Assembly (NCBI RefSeq): GCF_001552175.1
Contig: NZ_BCQR01000020.1
Coordinates: 20,272 to 84,271 of the forward strand
From: Actinomadura kijaniata NBRC 14229
GTDB taxonomy: Bacteria; Actinomycetota; Actinomycetes; Streptosporangiales; Streptosporangiaceae
Reading direction: 5' to 3'
Length of the DNA stretch: 64,000 nucleotides
The notes under the pieces were generated by a model. The model did no database searches, was not told the origin of the DNA, and saw only the letters and a program-made list of their open reading frames with translations. The translations under genes and the position numbers were made by a program. Shown piece by piece: positions 8,599 through 18,462 of this stretch (its first letter is position 1; each line of letters opens with the position of its first letter).

Positions 8599-9188
8599 TT
8601 GTCCTCAACTATCTCTTCAGGCAGGTCGTCGGGCAGGTAGGGGGCCAGTTCCGGCAGCTCGTCGAGGCTGCGCAGCCCCAGCCGCTCCAGGAAGTAGTTC
8701 GTGGTCCGGTACAGGATGGCCTGGCCCTCGGGGTCCTGGCCGGCCTCCTCGATGAGTCCGCGCAGCGTCAGGGTGCGCATCACCCCGTCGCTGTTGACGC
8801 CGCGGATCGACGAGACCCGCGCGCGGCTCACCGGCTGGCGGTAGGCCACCACGGCGAGGGTCTCCAGCGCGGCCTGCGTCAGCCTGGCCTGCTGGCCGTC
8901 GGTGACGTAGCGTTCCACGACCGGGGCGCAGACGTCCCGGGTGTAGAAGCGCCAGCCGCCGGCGACCTCCCTCAGGTCGAACCCCCGGCCCTGTTCAGTG
9001 TATTCCGACGACAGCGCGCGCAGGGCGGCGGAGATCTCGTGGGTGGGGCGCTCCAGCAGCTGGGCGAGGGTGATCTCGCTCACCGGCTCGTCCACCACCA
9101 GCAGGATCGCCTCGATGGAGGCGTACAGGCCCGGCCCCTCCTCCGCGGCGGAGGTCTCGGGAGTGTCGTCGGGAAGCGGATCGGTCAT
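8595..9188 (-). CDS. scpB: Segregation and condensation protein B
   Basis: 197-residue kleisin-interacting subunit of the SMC-ScpAB condensin complex. The two winged-helix regions are recognisable: SIEAILLVVDEPVSEITLAQLL near residue 25, and the LTQAALETLAVVAYRQPVSRARVSSIRGVNSD stretch near the middle, the most conserved part of the family. The acidic tail (PDDLPEEIVEDK) is ordinary for actinobacterial ScpB. The start codon overlaps the scpA stop by 4 bp (ATGA), so the two partners are probably made at coupled rates. Confidence 0.96.
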   Translation of the reverse strand: MTDPLPDDTPETSAAEEGPGLYASIEAILLVVDEPVSEITLAQLLERPTHEISAALRALSSEYTEQGRGFDLREVAGGWRFYTRDVCAPVVERYVTDGQQARLTQAALETLAVVAYRQPVSRARVSSIRGVNSDGVMRTLTLRGLIEEAGQDPEGQAILYRTTNYFLERLGLRSLDELPELAPYLPDDLPEEIVEDK

Positions 9189-10093
9189 TCGGCGTCCTGT
9201 TCGGGCTGTTCGTTCTGCTCGTCCTTGGGCTTCTCGCGGGAGCCCTCGTAGTCGTCACCAACCTCGACGTCGCCCTGGTCGGCGCCGATCCAGGTGACGT
9301 GCAGCTCGCCGAGCGGCTCGTCCTGCTCGAACGTGACCGCCAGCTCCCGGTACAGCTCCAGCAGCGCCAGGAACCGGGCCACCACCTCGAACGTGCCCTC
9401 GGCGTCGTCGACCAGCACCCGGAACGTGGTCTGCCGCAGCTCCCGCAGCTTGGCGACCACGATCGCCGCCTGCTCCTTCACGCTCGCCCGGGGCTGGTAC
9501 ATGTGCTCCACCGACACCGTCGGCGGGGCCTTGGGCGCCATGGCGCGGGCGGCGAGCCGGGCGAACTCCTCGGGGCCGAGGCCGAGCAGCACCTCGGGCA
9601 GCAGGTTGGCGAAGCGGGGCTCCATCGGCACCAGGCGCGGATATCGGCGGTTCGCCTCGGCCATCCGCCGCGCCACGTCCTTGGCGACCTCCTTGTAGGC
9701 CCGGTACTGCAGCAGCCGCGCGAACAGCAGGTCGCGGGCCTCCAGCAGCGCCAGGTCCTCCTCGTCGTCCACCTCGCCCGAGGGCAGCAGCCGCGCCGCC
9801 TTCAGGTCCAGCAGCGTCGCGGCGACCAGCAGGAAGTGGCTGGCCTGGTCCAGGTCCCAGTCCCGGCCGTGCGAGCGGATGTGGGCGATGAAGTCGTCGG
9901 TGACCTTGTGCAGCGACACCTCGGTGATGTCGAGCTTGTGCTTGGAGATCAGCTGGAGCAGCAGGTCGAACGGGCCCTCGAAGTTGTCGAGGTGGACCTG
10001 GAAGCCCTGGTGCTCGCCCGCGGCGTCCGGCGGGGAGTCGGGTGGGGCCGCGGAGCCCTCGCCTGGGGCGTCCGGGGCGGCGGGTTGCGTCAC
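9185..10093 (-). CDS. scpA: Segregation and condensation protein A (kleisin)
   Basis: About 302 residues; the kleisin that bridges the SMC head domains. A Pro/Ala-rich N-terminal leader precedes the conserved FQVHLDNFEGPFDLLLQLI segment, then the KHKLDITEVSLHKVTDDFI helix and, near the C terminus, the winged-helix TFEVVARFLALLELYRELAV motif that contacts the opposite SMC head. The acidic, Glu-rich end (KPKDEQNEQPEQDAE) is low complexity. GTG 10093 is chosen; a TTG at 10102 is possible and neither has a good ribosome site. The adjacent ParA-like gene and its small partner make this a chromosome-organisation operon. Confidence 0.94.
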   Translation of the reverse strand: MTQPAAPDAPGEGSAAPPDSPPDAAGEHQGFQVHLDNFEGPFDLLLQLISKHKLDITEVSLHKVTDDFIAHIRSHGRDWDLDQASHFLLVAATLLDLKAARLLPSGEVDDEEDLALLEARDLLFARLLQYRAYKEVAKDVARRMAEANRRYPRLVPMEPRFANLLPEVLLGLGPEEFARLAARAMAPKAPPTVSVEHMYQPRASVKEQAAIVVAKLRELRQTTFRVLVDDAEGTFEVVARFLALLELYRELAVTFEQDEPLGELHVTWIGADQGDVEVGDDYEGSREKPKDEQNEQPEQDAE

Positions 10094-10115
10094 GGATACC
10101 AACCGTAGTCGACCG

Positions 10116-10451
10116 TCAGGCCTCTTCGAGGCGGCGCACCAGGGTGCTGGACGCGCCGCGCGCCTCGTAGTCGGCCAGCATCGCGGCGACGGCCTCCCGG
10201 ACCAGCCGCCCCCGGTCCACGGCCAGGCCGTGGTCGGCGCGCAGGATCAGCCGGAGCCGTTCCAGCTCCAGCAGCTCGGCGCGGGACAGGTACACCGTGA
10301 TCTTGGTGTCGTGGCGCTGCCGGCCGGAGGGGCGGTGGCGCGGGGCCGCGGCGGGCTCGGGGGCCGGCTCGGGCTCGGGCGCGGGGCGGGCGGGGAGGGT
10401 GGGACGGAAGATCTCGTCCGCCCCGGGAAGACTCACCCTACGAGCCGCCAC
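10116..10451 (-). CDS. Small ribbon-helix-helix-like protein overlapping the ParA-like gene
   Basis: A 111-residue protein. The first half is basic then Pro/Glu-rich (PARPAPEPEPAPEPAAAP). The second half (DTKITVYLSRAELLELERL followed by a helical LVREAVAAMLADYEAR segment) resembles a ribbon-helix-helix DNA-binding protein: a short strand, then two helices. The GTG start is set by a strong GGGAGGTG site eight bases upstream and lies inside the end of the ParA-like gene (19-bp overlap); another GTG at 10436 makes a GTGA overlap. In Streptomyces a similar uncharacterised gene sits between parA-like and scpA genes. A DNA-binding partner for the ATPase is inference. Confidence 0.75.
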   Translation of the reverse strand: MAARRVSLPGADEIFRPTLPARPAPEPEPAPEPAAAPRHRPSGRQRHDTKITVYLSRAELLELERLRLILRADHGLAVDRGRLVREAVAAMLADYEARGASSTLVRRLEEA

Positions 10452-11344
10452 CTTTCGAGCACCTCCCGTGCCAGACCCCGATACGCGTTCGCCCCCATCG
10501 AGTTGGGGTCGAAGTAGGTGATCGGCTCCCCGGCGACGGTGGCGTCCGGGAAGCGTACCGTGCGGTTGATGACGGTGTGGAAGACCTTCTCGCCGAACGC
10601 CTCGACGATGCGTCCCAGCACCTCGCGGGTGTGCAGGGTCCGCGAGTCGTACATGGTGCCCAGCACCCCGTCGATCACCAGGTCGGGGTTGATGCGGCCC
10701 TGGACCTTGTCGATGGTCTCCATCAGCAGGGCGACGCCGCGCATGGCGAAGTACTCGCACTCCAGCGGGATGAGCACGCCGTGGCTGGCGGCCAGCGCGT
10801 TGACCGTCAGCAGGCCCAGCGACGGCTGGCAGTCGATGAGGATGTAGTCGTAGTGCGGGACGGCCGACTTCAGGGCCCCGGCCAGGATGTACTCGCGGCC
10901 GACCTCGTGGACGAGCTGCACCTCGGCGCCGGACAGGTCGATGTTGGACGGAAGCAGGTCCATCCCGTCGACGCCGGTCTCGATGACCACGTCCTCCCAC
11001 TCGGTGTCGCGTTCGAGCAGCAGGTTGTGGATGGTCATGTCGAGCTGGCGGGGGTCGCCCTTGCCCAGGCCGACCGAGAGCGCGCCCTGCGGGTCGAAGT
11101 CCACCAGCAGCACCCGGCGGCCGTACTCGGCCAGCGCGGCGCCCAGGTTGATGGTGGTGGTGGTCTTGCCGACGCCGCCCTTCTGGTTGCAGATCGACAC
11201 GATCCGGGCCGGGCCGTGCTCGGCCAGCGGCTCGGGATCGGGGAAGACCGGGACGGGCCGCATGGTGGGTCCCAGCGCGGCCCGCGGATCGGTCTCTATG
11301 GTGGCGGACGCCAGAACGTCCTCGGCAGCGTGTGTGCTCGTCAC
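10433..11344 (-). CDS. ParA-family chromosome-partitioning ATPase
   Basis: 303-residue deviant-Walker ATPase. The ParA signature KGGVGKTTTTINLGAALA (Walker A from about residue 55) is followed by VLLVDFDPQGALSVGLG (Walker A') and YDYILIDCQPSLGLLTVNAL (Walker B region). It is longer than minimal MinD/ParA forms because of a ~45-residue N-terminal extension. This locus is next to scpA/scpB and far from the usual origin-proximal parAB, so it is probably the second, orphan ParA common in actinomycetes; no ParB is present. The GTG start has GGGAGGG six bases upstream. Its last codons overlap the small DNA-binding-like protein. Confidence 0.92.
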   Translation of the reverse strand: MTSTHAAEDVLASATIETDPRAALGPTMRPVPVFPDPEPLAEHGPARIVSICNQKGGVGKTTTTINLGAALAEYGRRVLLVDFDPQGALSVGLGKGDPRQLDMTIHNLLLERDTEWEDVVIETGVDGMDLLPSNIDLSGAEVQLVHEVGREYILAGALKSAVPHYDYILIDCQPSLGLLTVNALAASHGVLIPLECEYFAMRGVALLMETIDKVQGRINPDLVIDGVLGTMYDSRTLHTREVLGRIVEAFGEKVFHTVINRTVRFPDATVAGEPITYFDPNSMGANAYRGLAREVLERWRLVG

Positions 11345-11456
11345 CCAGATCCCTCCCCGGCGGCCGGAATGCCATCCAGAACCGGGACTCTATGGCCTGT
11401 CACCTCGGGTCTCAAGCTGACGCGCGCCAATGGTCGCGATTTGTCGGCGCACCCGT

Positions 11457-12464
11457 CTAGCTGCGGGCACGCGGATGGGAGGTCGCGTAGACCTCGCGAA
11501 GCAGTTGCACTGTGACCAGAGTGTAGACCTGGGTGGTGGTCACCGAGGCGTGTCCGAGCAATTCCTGGACGGCCCGGACGTCCGCGCCGCCGTCCAGCAG
11601 ATGGGTGGCGAACGAGTGGCGCAGCGTGTGCGGCGACACCTCCTTCAGCCCGGCGCGTTCGGCGGCGGCGCGCAGCACCATCCACGCGCCCTGGCGGGAC
11701 AGGCGGCCCCCGCGGGCGTTGAGGAACAGCGCGGGCCCGCCGCGCCCGCCGCGGCTGAGCTCGGGGCGGGCGCGCACCAGGTACGCCTCGACGGCGCGGC
11801 GGGCGTAGTCGCCGACGGGCACGACGCGGGCCTTGCCGCCCTTGCCCGCGACGCGCGCGAACCCCTCGTCCAGGTCGAGGTCGTCGATGTCGAGGCCGAC
11901 CGCCTCGGAGATGCGGGCCCCGGAGCCGTACAGCAGTTCCAGCAGCGCGCGGTCGCGGAGGGCGCGCGCGGTCCCGGCGGCGCCCTCGTCCGAGGTGGAG
12001 GCGGCCGACAGCAGGCGCTCCACCTCGTCGATGGAGATCGCCTTGGGCAGGCGGCGCGGCGGCGTGGGGGGCCTGACGTCGCGGGCGGGGTCGTCGGCGG
12101 CCAGTCCCTCGCGCAGCGCGAAGCGGTGCAGGCCGCGCACGGCGACCACGGCGCGGGCGGCGGACCCGGCGGCCAGCGGCGGATGGTCGGCGTCGCCCTC
12201 GCGCAGCGCGACCAGGAACGCCCGCACGTCGTCCTCGGTGACCTCGCCGATGGCGGCGCGCCCGCGTTCGACCAGGGTGGCCAGGTAGCGGCGCAGGTCG
12301 CGGCGGTAGGACGACAGGGTGTTGGCGGCCAGGCCCCGTTCGACGGCCAGATGTCCCAGGTAGGTGCGCACGGCGGACTCCAGCGCGGTGCCGGCCGCCG
12401 GACCGGTGCCGGGGGCCGGGGCGGCGTGCGAGCCCGTCGCGCTCGGGGACAGTGGGCACCTCAT
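11457..12464 (-). CDS. xerD: Site-specific tyrosine recombinase XerD
   Basis: About 335 residues. A SAM-like N-terminal domain ([23 protein letters not shown]) is followed by the catalytic domain with the full tyrosine-recombinase set: Arg in [14 protein letters not shown], Lys in [10 protein letters not shown], His-x-x-Arg in [18 protein letters not shown], His in [10 protein letters not shown] and Tyr in TQVYTLV. It resolves chromosome dimers at dif together with XerC. Its place beside parA/scpAB and before pyrG is the usual chromosomal one in actinobacteria, so it is not a phage integrase. The start is uncertain: ATG 12464 is used, with ATGs at 12494/12497 possible and no strong ribosome site at any. 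Confidence 0.93.
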   Translation of the reverse strand: MRCPLSPSATGSHAAPAPGTGPAAGTALESAVRTYLGHLAVERGLAANTLSSYRRDLRRYLATLVERGRAAIGEVTEDDVRAFLVALREGDADHPPLAAGSAARAVVAVRGLHRFALREGLAADDPARDVRPPTPPRRLPKAISIDEVERLLSAASTSDEGAAGTARALRDRALLELLYGSGARISEAVGLDIDDLDLDEGFARVAGKGGKARVVPVGDYARRAVEAYLVRARPELSRGGRGGPALFLNARGGRLSRQGAWMVLRAAAERAGLKEVSPHTLRHSFATHLLDGGADVRAVQELLGHASVTTTQVYTLVTVQLLREVYATSHPRARS

Positions 12465-12637
12465 TCCGGTGGATCGCCGGTGGGACGTGCCCATCATGCC
12501 CGTTCCGGACCACTGGAGCACGGCGACACCCACGCGCGAAGAACGCCCTCTACCGACCCGTCCCCCACAACCGACGCGCACCTGCACCAACACCCTCCGC
12601 GAGGGTCTCCCCCACCAACGCGTTTCGGGGTGAATAC

Positions 12638-12680
12638 GCCGTGGAGCCCCCCGCGTGCTTTTTGCGGGGGGCTCCACGGC
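12638..12680. terminator. Terminator hairpin between nudix and xerD
   Basis: Perfect 17-bp stem (GCCGTGGAGCCCCCCGC and its complement) with a 9-base loop containing TTTTT. It lies 11 bp after the Nudix stop on the minus strand and ends the pyrG-nudix unit. The plus-strand side is followed by a T-rich run, so it could also stop antisense transcription. Confidence 0.85.
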
Positions 12681-12691
12681 TTTCTAGCTTT

Positions 12692-13335
12692 TTACTCCTC
12701 CGGGGCGTCCGCGGGGCGCAGGGCGCGGTAGCCGTCGGCGCGGGCGGCGTGGGCCGCCAGGATGCCCAGGCACGCCAGCGTGTTGTGGACGTGACCGGCC
12801 AGGACCTTGGCGACGGCCTCCTCCAGCGGCACCCAGACGACCGGCATGTCGGCCTCCTCGTGGACCCGCTGGAAGTCGATCTCCTCGGCGGGGACCAGGG
12901 TGAGGTCGCGGGCCAGGAAGATCCGGGAGCGCTCGTCGGACATGCCCGAGGACGGGTACACGTCGACGAGGGTGTCCCAGCGGCCGGCGCGGTACCCCGA
13001 CTCCTCCAGCAGCTCGCGGGCGGCCAGCTCGTGCAGCGGCTCGCCGTCCTTGTCGCGCAGCCCGGCGGGCACCTCCCACAGCAGGTGCCCGACGGGGTGG
13101 CGGTACTGGCGGATCAGCAGCACCCGGTCGCGGTCGTCCAGGGCGAGGACGCCGACCGAGCCCAGGTGCTCGATGACGTCACGGCCGACGATCTCGGTGT
13201 CCGCGCCGTTCGGCATGCGGACCCGGTCGCGGCGCACGTTGAACACGTGGCCCTCGAACGGGCGCTCGCTGCCGGTGACCTCCCAGCGTTCGGGACGGTC
13301 GCGGACGTCGTCGGGGCCCAGGTCGCGGGGGTCGC

Positions 13336-13339
<4 letters not shown>
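12692..13339 (-). CDS. ADP-ribose pyrophosphatase-type Nudix hydrolase
   Basis: 215-residue Nudix protein. The box is intact in its catalytic half ([11 protein letters not shown], preceded by [13 protein letters not shown]) and the fold starts at the [17 protein letters not shown] strand. The layout, with [22 protein letters not shown] at the N terminus and [20 protein letters not shown] after the box, matches bacterial ADP-ribose pyrophosphatases, which split ADP-ribose into AMP and ribose-5-phosphate. The GTG start overlaps the pyrG stop by 4 bp (GTGA), so the two are translationally coupled; this pyrG-nudix pair is usual in actinobacteria. Confidence 0.9.
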
Positions 13340-15021
<1,682 letters not shown>

Positions 15022-15174
15022 GAAGACACTCCCGTGGTCGTTGCGAGGCGGACGGTACCGCACTGTCCACGGGCCACCAGGATAACAGGCGGCACGACGT
15101 GTCCCGTCCGGGACCCGCCCGGCCGGGTCCCGATCGGACCCCCAGGTCAGGGGTCGTTCGGGGAGGCTTCGCCG

Positions 15175-15200
15175 CCCCGGCGGCCGGTGGGCCGCCGGGG
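15175..15200 (-). terminator. Terminator hairpin after coiled-coil gene
   Basis: Perfect 11-bp inverted repeat (CCCCGGCGGCC / GGCCGCCGGGG) with a 4-base loop, 13 bp beyond the stop of the coiled-coil gene and upstream of pyrG. Confidence 0.65.
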
Positions 15201-15213
15201 GTGGGGGCCGCGG

Positions 15214-17133
15214 CTACAGGCGCGGCGTGGCCGCCGTCGGCATGATGGTGCGCAGCTGGCGGGTGAGTTCGTCGATCAGCGAGCGGGCCTGGTCGGCGGC
15301 CTGCTTGGCGGCGTCGCGCTCCTGCGACAGCTCGGCGATGGCCGCGCGCTGCTCGGTGACGGCCTGGGCGAGCTGGTCGACCCACTGGTCGCGTTCGGCG
15401 AGCTTCTCGGCGATCGCGTCGCGTTCGGTGGCCATCTGGCGCATCCCGGCCACGGCCTGGTCGCGTTCCCGGGAGGCCTGGTCGGCACGGCCGCGGGCGA
15501 TGGTCAGCTCCGACTCGGCGCGGGCCTGCGCCTGCTCGGCGGACTCGCGGGCGCGTTCGGCGGCGGCCAGCGTCTGCTGGGCGGTCTCCAGGGCGCGCTC
15601 GTTCTTCTTGGCGGCCTCCAGGGACTGCGCGGCCATGTCGAGGGCCTGCTGGCGCTCGGACTCGGCCTCGGAGGCGCGGCGCTCGGCGTCGACGGCGCGG
15701 CTCTCGGCGGACTTGGCGCGCACGTCGGCGCCCTTGGCCAGGTGCTCGGACTCGGTCATCCGGCGCTCGGCCTCCTGGGCCCGCGCCTCGGCGCTCTTGG
15801 CGCGGCGCTCGGACTCGGCGGCCCGCACGTCGGCGCCCTTGGCCAGGTGCTCGGACTCGGTCGCCCGGCGCTCGGCCTCGGCGACGCGCCGTTCGGCCTC
15901 CTGGACGCGGCGCTCGGCCTCGGCGGCGCGGCCCTCGGCGGTCTGGGCGCGCAGCCGGTTGTCGTCGGCCTCCTTGGTGGCGCCCGCGACGGCGTGCTGG
16001 AGGTTCTGCACGCTGGTCTCGGCGTCGGTGAGCTTGGCGCGCAGCCCGGCGAGCTCGGCGTGGGCGTTCTCCAGGGCGCGCGACAGCTCGGTGGCCTGCT
16101 CGGTGACGCGGTCGCGTTCGGCCTCGACGGCGCGGCGGGCCCCGACGGCGTCCTCGACGGCGCGCAGGGCGTCGTCTCGGGCCTCGCTCATCGCGTCCCG
16201 CTGGGTGATGGCCTGGCGGACTGTGGCCTCGGCCTCGGCGACGCGCCGTTCGGCCTGCTCGACCTGGGCGCGCGCCTGCTCGGCCTGCGCCTGGGCCTGC
16301 TCCATGCGGACGCGGGACTGCTCGGCCTGGGCCTGGGCCTGCTCCATCTGGGAACGGGCCTGCTCGGCCTGCGCGCGCGCCTGCTCGGCCTGCACCCGGG
16401 CCTGCTCGGCCTGGCCGCGGGCCTGGTCGGCCTGGGCGCGGCCCTGCTGGGCCTGGTTCCAGGCGGCGGCGGCGTCGCGCTGGGCCTCCTCCTTCTCGTC
16501 CTGGAGGGAGGCGATCTGCTGGACCGCCTCGGCCTGGACGTCCTTGGTGCGCTTCTCGGCCTCGGCGAGCTGGCGCTCCAGGTCCACGGCGCGGCGCTCG
16601 GCCTGCTCGGCCTGGCCGCGCGCCCGCTGCACCTCGCCCCAGGCGGCCGCCGCGTCGCGCTGGGCTGCCTCCTTCTCGGCGGTGAGGGCGGAGATCTTGG
16701 CGGCGGACTCGTTCTGCGCCTCGGTCAGCCGCCGCTCCAGGTCCACGGCGCGGCGGTCGGCCTGCTCGGCCTGGCCCCGGGCGCGCTGCACCTCGCCCCA
16801 CGCGGCGGCGGCGTCGCGCTGGGCGGCCTCCTTGTCGGCGGTGATCTGCGAGATCTGCGAGGCGGCGTCGTTCTGCGCCTCGGAGACCTTGCGCTCGCCC
16901 GCCGCCAGTGCGTCGCCGATCAGGTCGGCCATCTGCCGCAGCCGCTCGACGATGTCCCACGGCTGTGCCTCGGGGGCGTCGGGCTCCCCGGCGGGGTTCG
17001 CGGCCTTGATCGGTTGCTGGGCCGCCTGGACCACCTCGGGCTGGGGGCCCGTGTCACGTCCGACCGGGGTGGGCCAGGGCGAACCGGCGTCCCGCACGCT
17101 CCGCGAACCACCCGATCCGTTCAGCTCGCTCAC
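15214..17133 (-). CDS. Long Ala/Glu/Arg-rich coiled-coil protein with internal repeats
   Basis: 639 residues. After a ~55-residue Pro/Gly-rich leader and a short helix (WDIVERLRQMADLIGDAL), almost the whole protein is predicted coiled coil, dominated by Ala, Glu, Arg and Gln. Three diverged copies of a ~53-residue unit carrying KEAAQRDAAAAWGEV occur at about residues 85-137, 138-190 and 198-250, followed by many AEQAR heptad-like repeats (about 235-300) and two near-identical ESEHLAKGADVRA segments 35 residues apart. No enzymatic domain or membrane segment is seen. A filament, scaffold or polar-growth role is plausible for such proteins in actinomycetes but not demonstrated. GTG start with GAGGAG upstream; transcribed alone. 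Confidence 0.8.
   Translation of the reverse strand: MSELNGSGGSRSVRDAGSPWPTPVGRDTGPQPEVVQAAQQPIKAANPAGEPDAPEAQPWDIVERLRQMADLIGDALAAGERKVSEAQNDAASQISQITADKEAAQRDAAAAWGEVQRARGQAEQADRRAVDLERRLTEAQNESAAKISALTAEKEAAQRDAAAAWGEVQRARGQAEQAERRAVDLERQLAEAEKRTKDVQAEAVQQIASLQDEKEEAQRDAAAAWNQAQQGRAQADQARGQAEQARVQAEQARAQAEQARSQMEQAQAQAEQSRVRMEQAQAQAEQARAQVEQAERRVAEAEATVRQAITQRDAMSEARDDALRAVEDAVGARRAVEAERDRVTEQATELSRALENAHAELAGLRAKLTDAETSVQNLQHAVAGATKEADDNRLRAQTAEGRAAEAERRVQEAERRVAEAERRATESEHLAKGADVRAAESERRAKSAEARAQEAERRMTESEHLAKGADVRAKSAESRAVDAERRASEAESERQQALDMAAQSLEAAKKNERALETAQQTLAAAERARESAEQAQARAESELTIARGRADQASRERDQAVAGMRQMATERDAIAEKLAERDQWVDQLAQAVTEQRAAIAELSQERDAAKQAADQARSLIDELTRQLRTIMPTAATPRL
16384..16881 (-). 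repeat. Three intragenic ~160-180 bp repeats in the coiled-coil gene
   Basis: Codons for residues about 85-250 are three diverged tandem units, each containing a KEAAQRDAAAAW block at residues 101, 154 and 214 (spacing 53 and 60). The first two units are very close at DNA level. They probably arose by in-frame duplication and are a likely place for copy-number variation. Confidence 0.75.
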
Positions 17134-17193
17134 TGTTCTCCTCGCCTGCTCGCTGCACTCCTCGCCTGGCGGCTCGTCGCATGGCTCACCAAA

Positions 17194-17207
17194 GGCACTC
17201 TAGTGCC
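17194..17207. promoter_or_regulatory. Candidate operator upstream of coiled-coil gene
   Basis: GGCACT and AGTGCC form a 6-bp inverted repeat with a 2-bp centre, about 60 bp before the GTG start. On the minus strand its centre includes TAGAGT, a possible -10 hexamer, so a bound protein would cover the promoter. The regulator is unknown. Confidence 0.4.
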
Positions 17208-17614
17208 GACCAGCGGAGCGTTTGCCCAGTTTGGGGTTTAGTTTCTTGATCCTCCCCCGGGAGACACCCCCGAACGGGGTGAAAAATCACAGGCCATGGG
17301 GGTTGGACCTCGGATTCGCCCATCCGGCGCTTCCGCCACGCCTCACCCCCACGCCGTGACCAGAATCTCGGTCCTCCCCTTCCTCCCGCAACGCGCGCTT
17401 CCCTGGGCATTCGGCCGCGGCGACGACGCACAGTGTTCCCGACAGCATCTCGGCAAACCGGCGTTCCGCCGGGCGGCGACGCGCGGCGAGGATCTTCGGT
17501 CAACCGGCGAGGTGGTCCGACACTCCTCCTTCGCCCGGCCGATGAAAAAGGACATCTCGTTGATCACCGCGGCGCGCCCGCGGCGGTCGGCGCCGGGCGC
17601 CTGCGGTGGGCCAT

Positions 17615-17667
17615 GGAGACTTCCGGTGTGGCGTGGATTCGACACCTTCACCACATCGGAGGTCTCC
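17615..17667. repeat. 17-bp imperfect inverted repeat with 19-bp loop
   Basis: GGAGACTTCCGGTGTGG at 17615-17631 pairs with CCACATCGGAGGTCTCC at 17651-17667 (15 of 17 positions). It lies in gene-free DNA and is not next to a stop codon, so it is less like a terminator than an operator, a mobile-element remnant or an RNA hairpin. Confidence 0.5.
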
Positions 17668-17756
17668 CTCGCTCATCAGAGGCCCAACGGTGTCGACAAC
17701 GTTCGCGATCAGTGCGGCCAGGGCCTGTTTCCGAACGGGCCTCGGCCACCCGCGCG

Positions 17757-17833
17757 GGTCAGATCGCGAAGCGATGTCGCGCCCGCCGAGTCCCGGTGAG
17801 GCGCGAGCCCCCGGGCGCGCGCCGTGGGCCGGG
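17757..17833. repeat. Dispersed intergenic repeat, copy A
   Basis: About 77 bp that match 62966-63042 at roughly 90% identity, including an identical block GGTCAGATCGCGAAGCGATG and onward to position 17782. It contains two small hairpins (CGCGA/TCGCG and GGCGCG/CGCGCC). It ends 15 bp before the stop codon of the minus-strand TetR gene; the second copy has the same position relative to its own neighbouring gene. Confidence 0.75.
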
Positions 17834-17848
17834 ACCTCGGAACACGAC

Positions 17849-18412
17849 CTAACGCGCGAAGCCGCACAGGAGCGCGTTGACCACCGCCTCGGCCTCCGGC
17901 TGCGGGACGCCGATGAGGCCGCGGTAGACGGCCAGGCCGACGAGCATGTCCGACAGCATCCACAGGTCCGCGTCGGCGGACAGCTCCCCCCGGGCGATCG
18001 CGCGGTCGTAGATCTCCCAGCTGCGTTCCATCCGGGAGCGCATGGCGGTGCGGATGATCTCGGCGATCGCGGGGTCCCGGCCGGCCTCGCCGAAGATCTC
18101 CCGGGTCCGTTCCGCGATCTCGGGAGAGTCCCAGGCGGCGAGCGTCTCGGTGGCGATCACGACCAGGTCGCCGGCCAGCGACCCGGTGTCGGGGACCGCC
18201 GTCACCTGCGCGTCCATGGCGATGCCGAGCGCGTCCAGCAGGATGTCGCGCTTGGTGGCGTAGCGGCGGAAGACGCTCGCCCGGCCCACGCCGGCGGCCG
18301 CCGCCACCTCGTCCATGGTGAACGACGGCCCCTTGCTGAACAGCAACGACACCGCCGCCTGCCGGATGCGCGCGTCGACCTCGGGATCGGGCTTGCGCCC
18401 ACGGCCACTCAT
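17849..18412 (-). CDS. TetR/AcrR-family transcriptional regulator
   Basis: 187-residue repressor. The N-terminal helix-turn-helix (FTMDEVAAAAGVGRASVFRRYATKRDILLDALG, about 31-63) is canonical TetR; the C-terminal ligand domain is like the SCO1403/AcrR group of actinomycete regulators. It is divergent from a flavin monooxygenase gene, with only 50 bp between the two start codons and repeated AGATACTC sequences in that gap, so it probably represses both itself and the monooxygenase until a substrate-like ligand binds. The inducer is not known. Confidence 0.92.
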   Translation of the reverse strand: MSGRGRKPDPEVDARIRQAAVSLLFSKGPSFTMDEVAAAAGVGRASVFRRYATKRDILLDALGIAMDAQVTAVPDTGSLAGDLVVIATETLAAWDSPEIAERTREIFGEAGRDPAIAEIIRTAMRSRMERSWEIYDRAIARGELSADADLWMLSDMLVGLAVYRGLIGVPQPEAEAVVNALLCGFAR

Positions 18413-18447
18413 TGAGATACTCCAGATATCAGATACTCTAAGTCTCA
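18413..18447. promoter_or_regulatory. Candidate TetR operator between divergent genes
   Basis: The start-to-start gap contains TGAGA and TCTCA at its two ends (18413-18417, 18443-18447), two AGATACTC direct repeats 16 bp apart (18415-18422, 18431-18438) and a central GATATC. The dyad and its position between a TetR gene and its probable target support operator function. Confidence 0.6.
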
Positions 18448-18462
18448 GAAGAGGTTACGGTC

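Larger units (their letters stand above)
17134..17848. other. Gene-free 715-bp interval with repeat and hairpins
   Basis: No convincing gene. It holds the promoter region of the coiled-coil gene with a GGCACT-CT-AGTGCC palindrome (17194-17207), a CACCCC/GGGGTG hairpin near 17265-17282, the imperfect inverted repeat at 17615-17667 and one copy of a dispersed repeat at 17757-17833. Several open frames of 100-170 codons exist but have no ribosome sites and no family-like sequence. Confidence 0.6.

Noticed and set aside
11457..12464. Tyrosine recombinase as a prophage or integrative-element integrase
   Set aside because: Position next to parA/scpAB and pyrG, length and motifs match chromosomal XerD; there is no tRNA, attachment repeat or phage gene nearby.
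16240..16450. CRISPR-like short repeats
   Set aside because: The periodicity comes from AEQAR heptads in the coiled-coil gene; there are no unique spacers and no cas genes in the window.
17343..17654. Minus-strand 103-codon frame in the gene-free interval
   Set aside because: Slightly less GC-biased than other shadows, but no ribosome site, no recognisable motif, and it overlaps the inverted repeat.
17600..17680. Possible tRNA from the GGATTCGACACC stretch
   Set aside because: No acceptor stem pairing, no D-arm or anticodon arm at the right spacing.
17296..17852. Plus-strand frames ending in the peptide REPPGARRGPG, similar to a frame near 62.9 kb
   Set aside because: The similarity is fully explained by the dispersed non-coding repeat; starts and ends differ and no ribosome sites exist.
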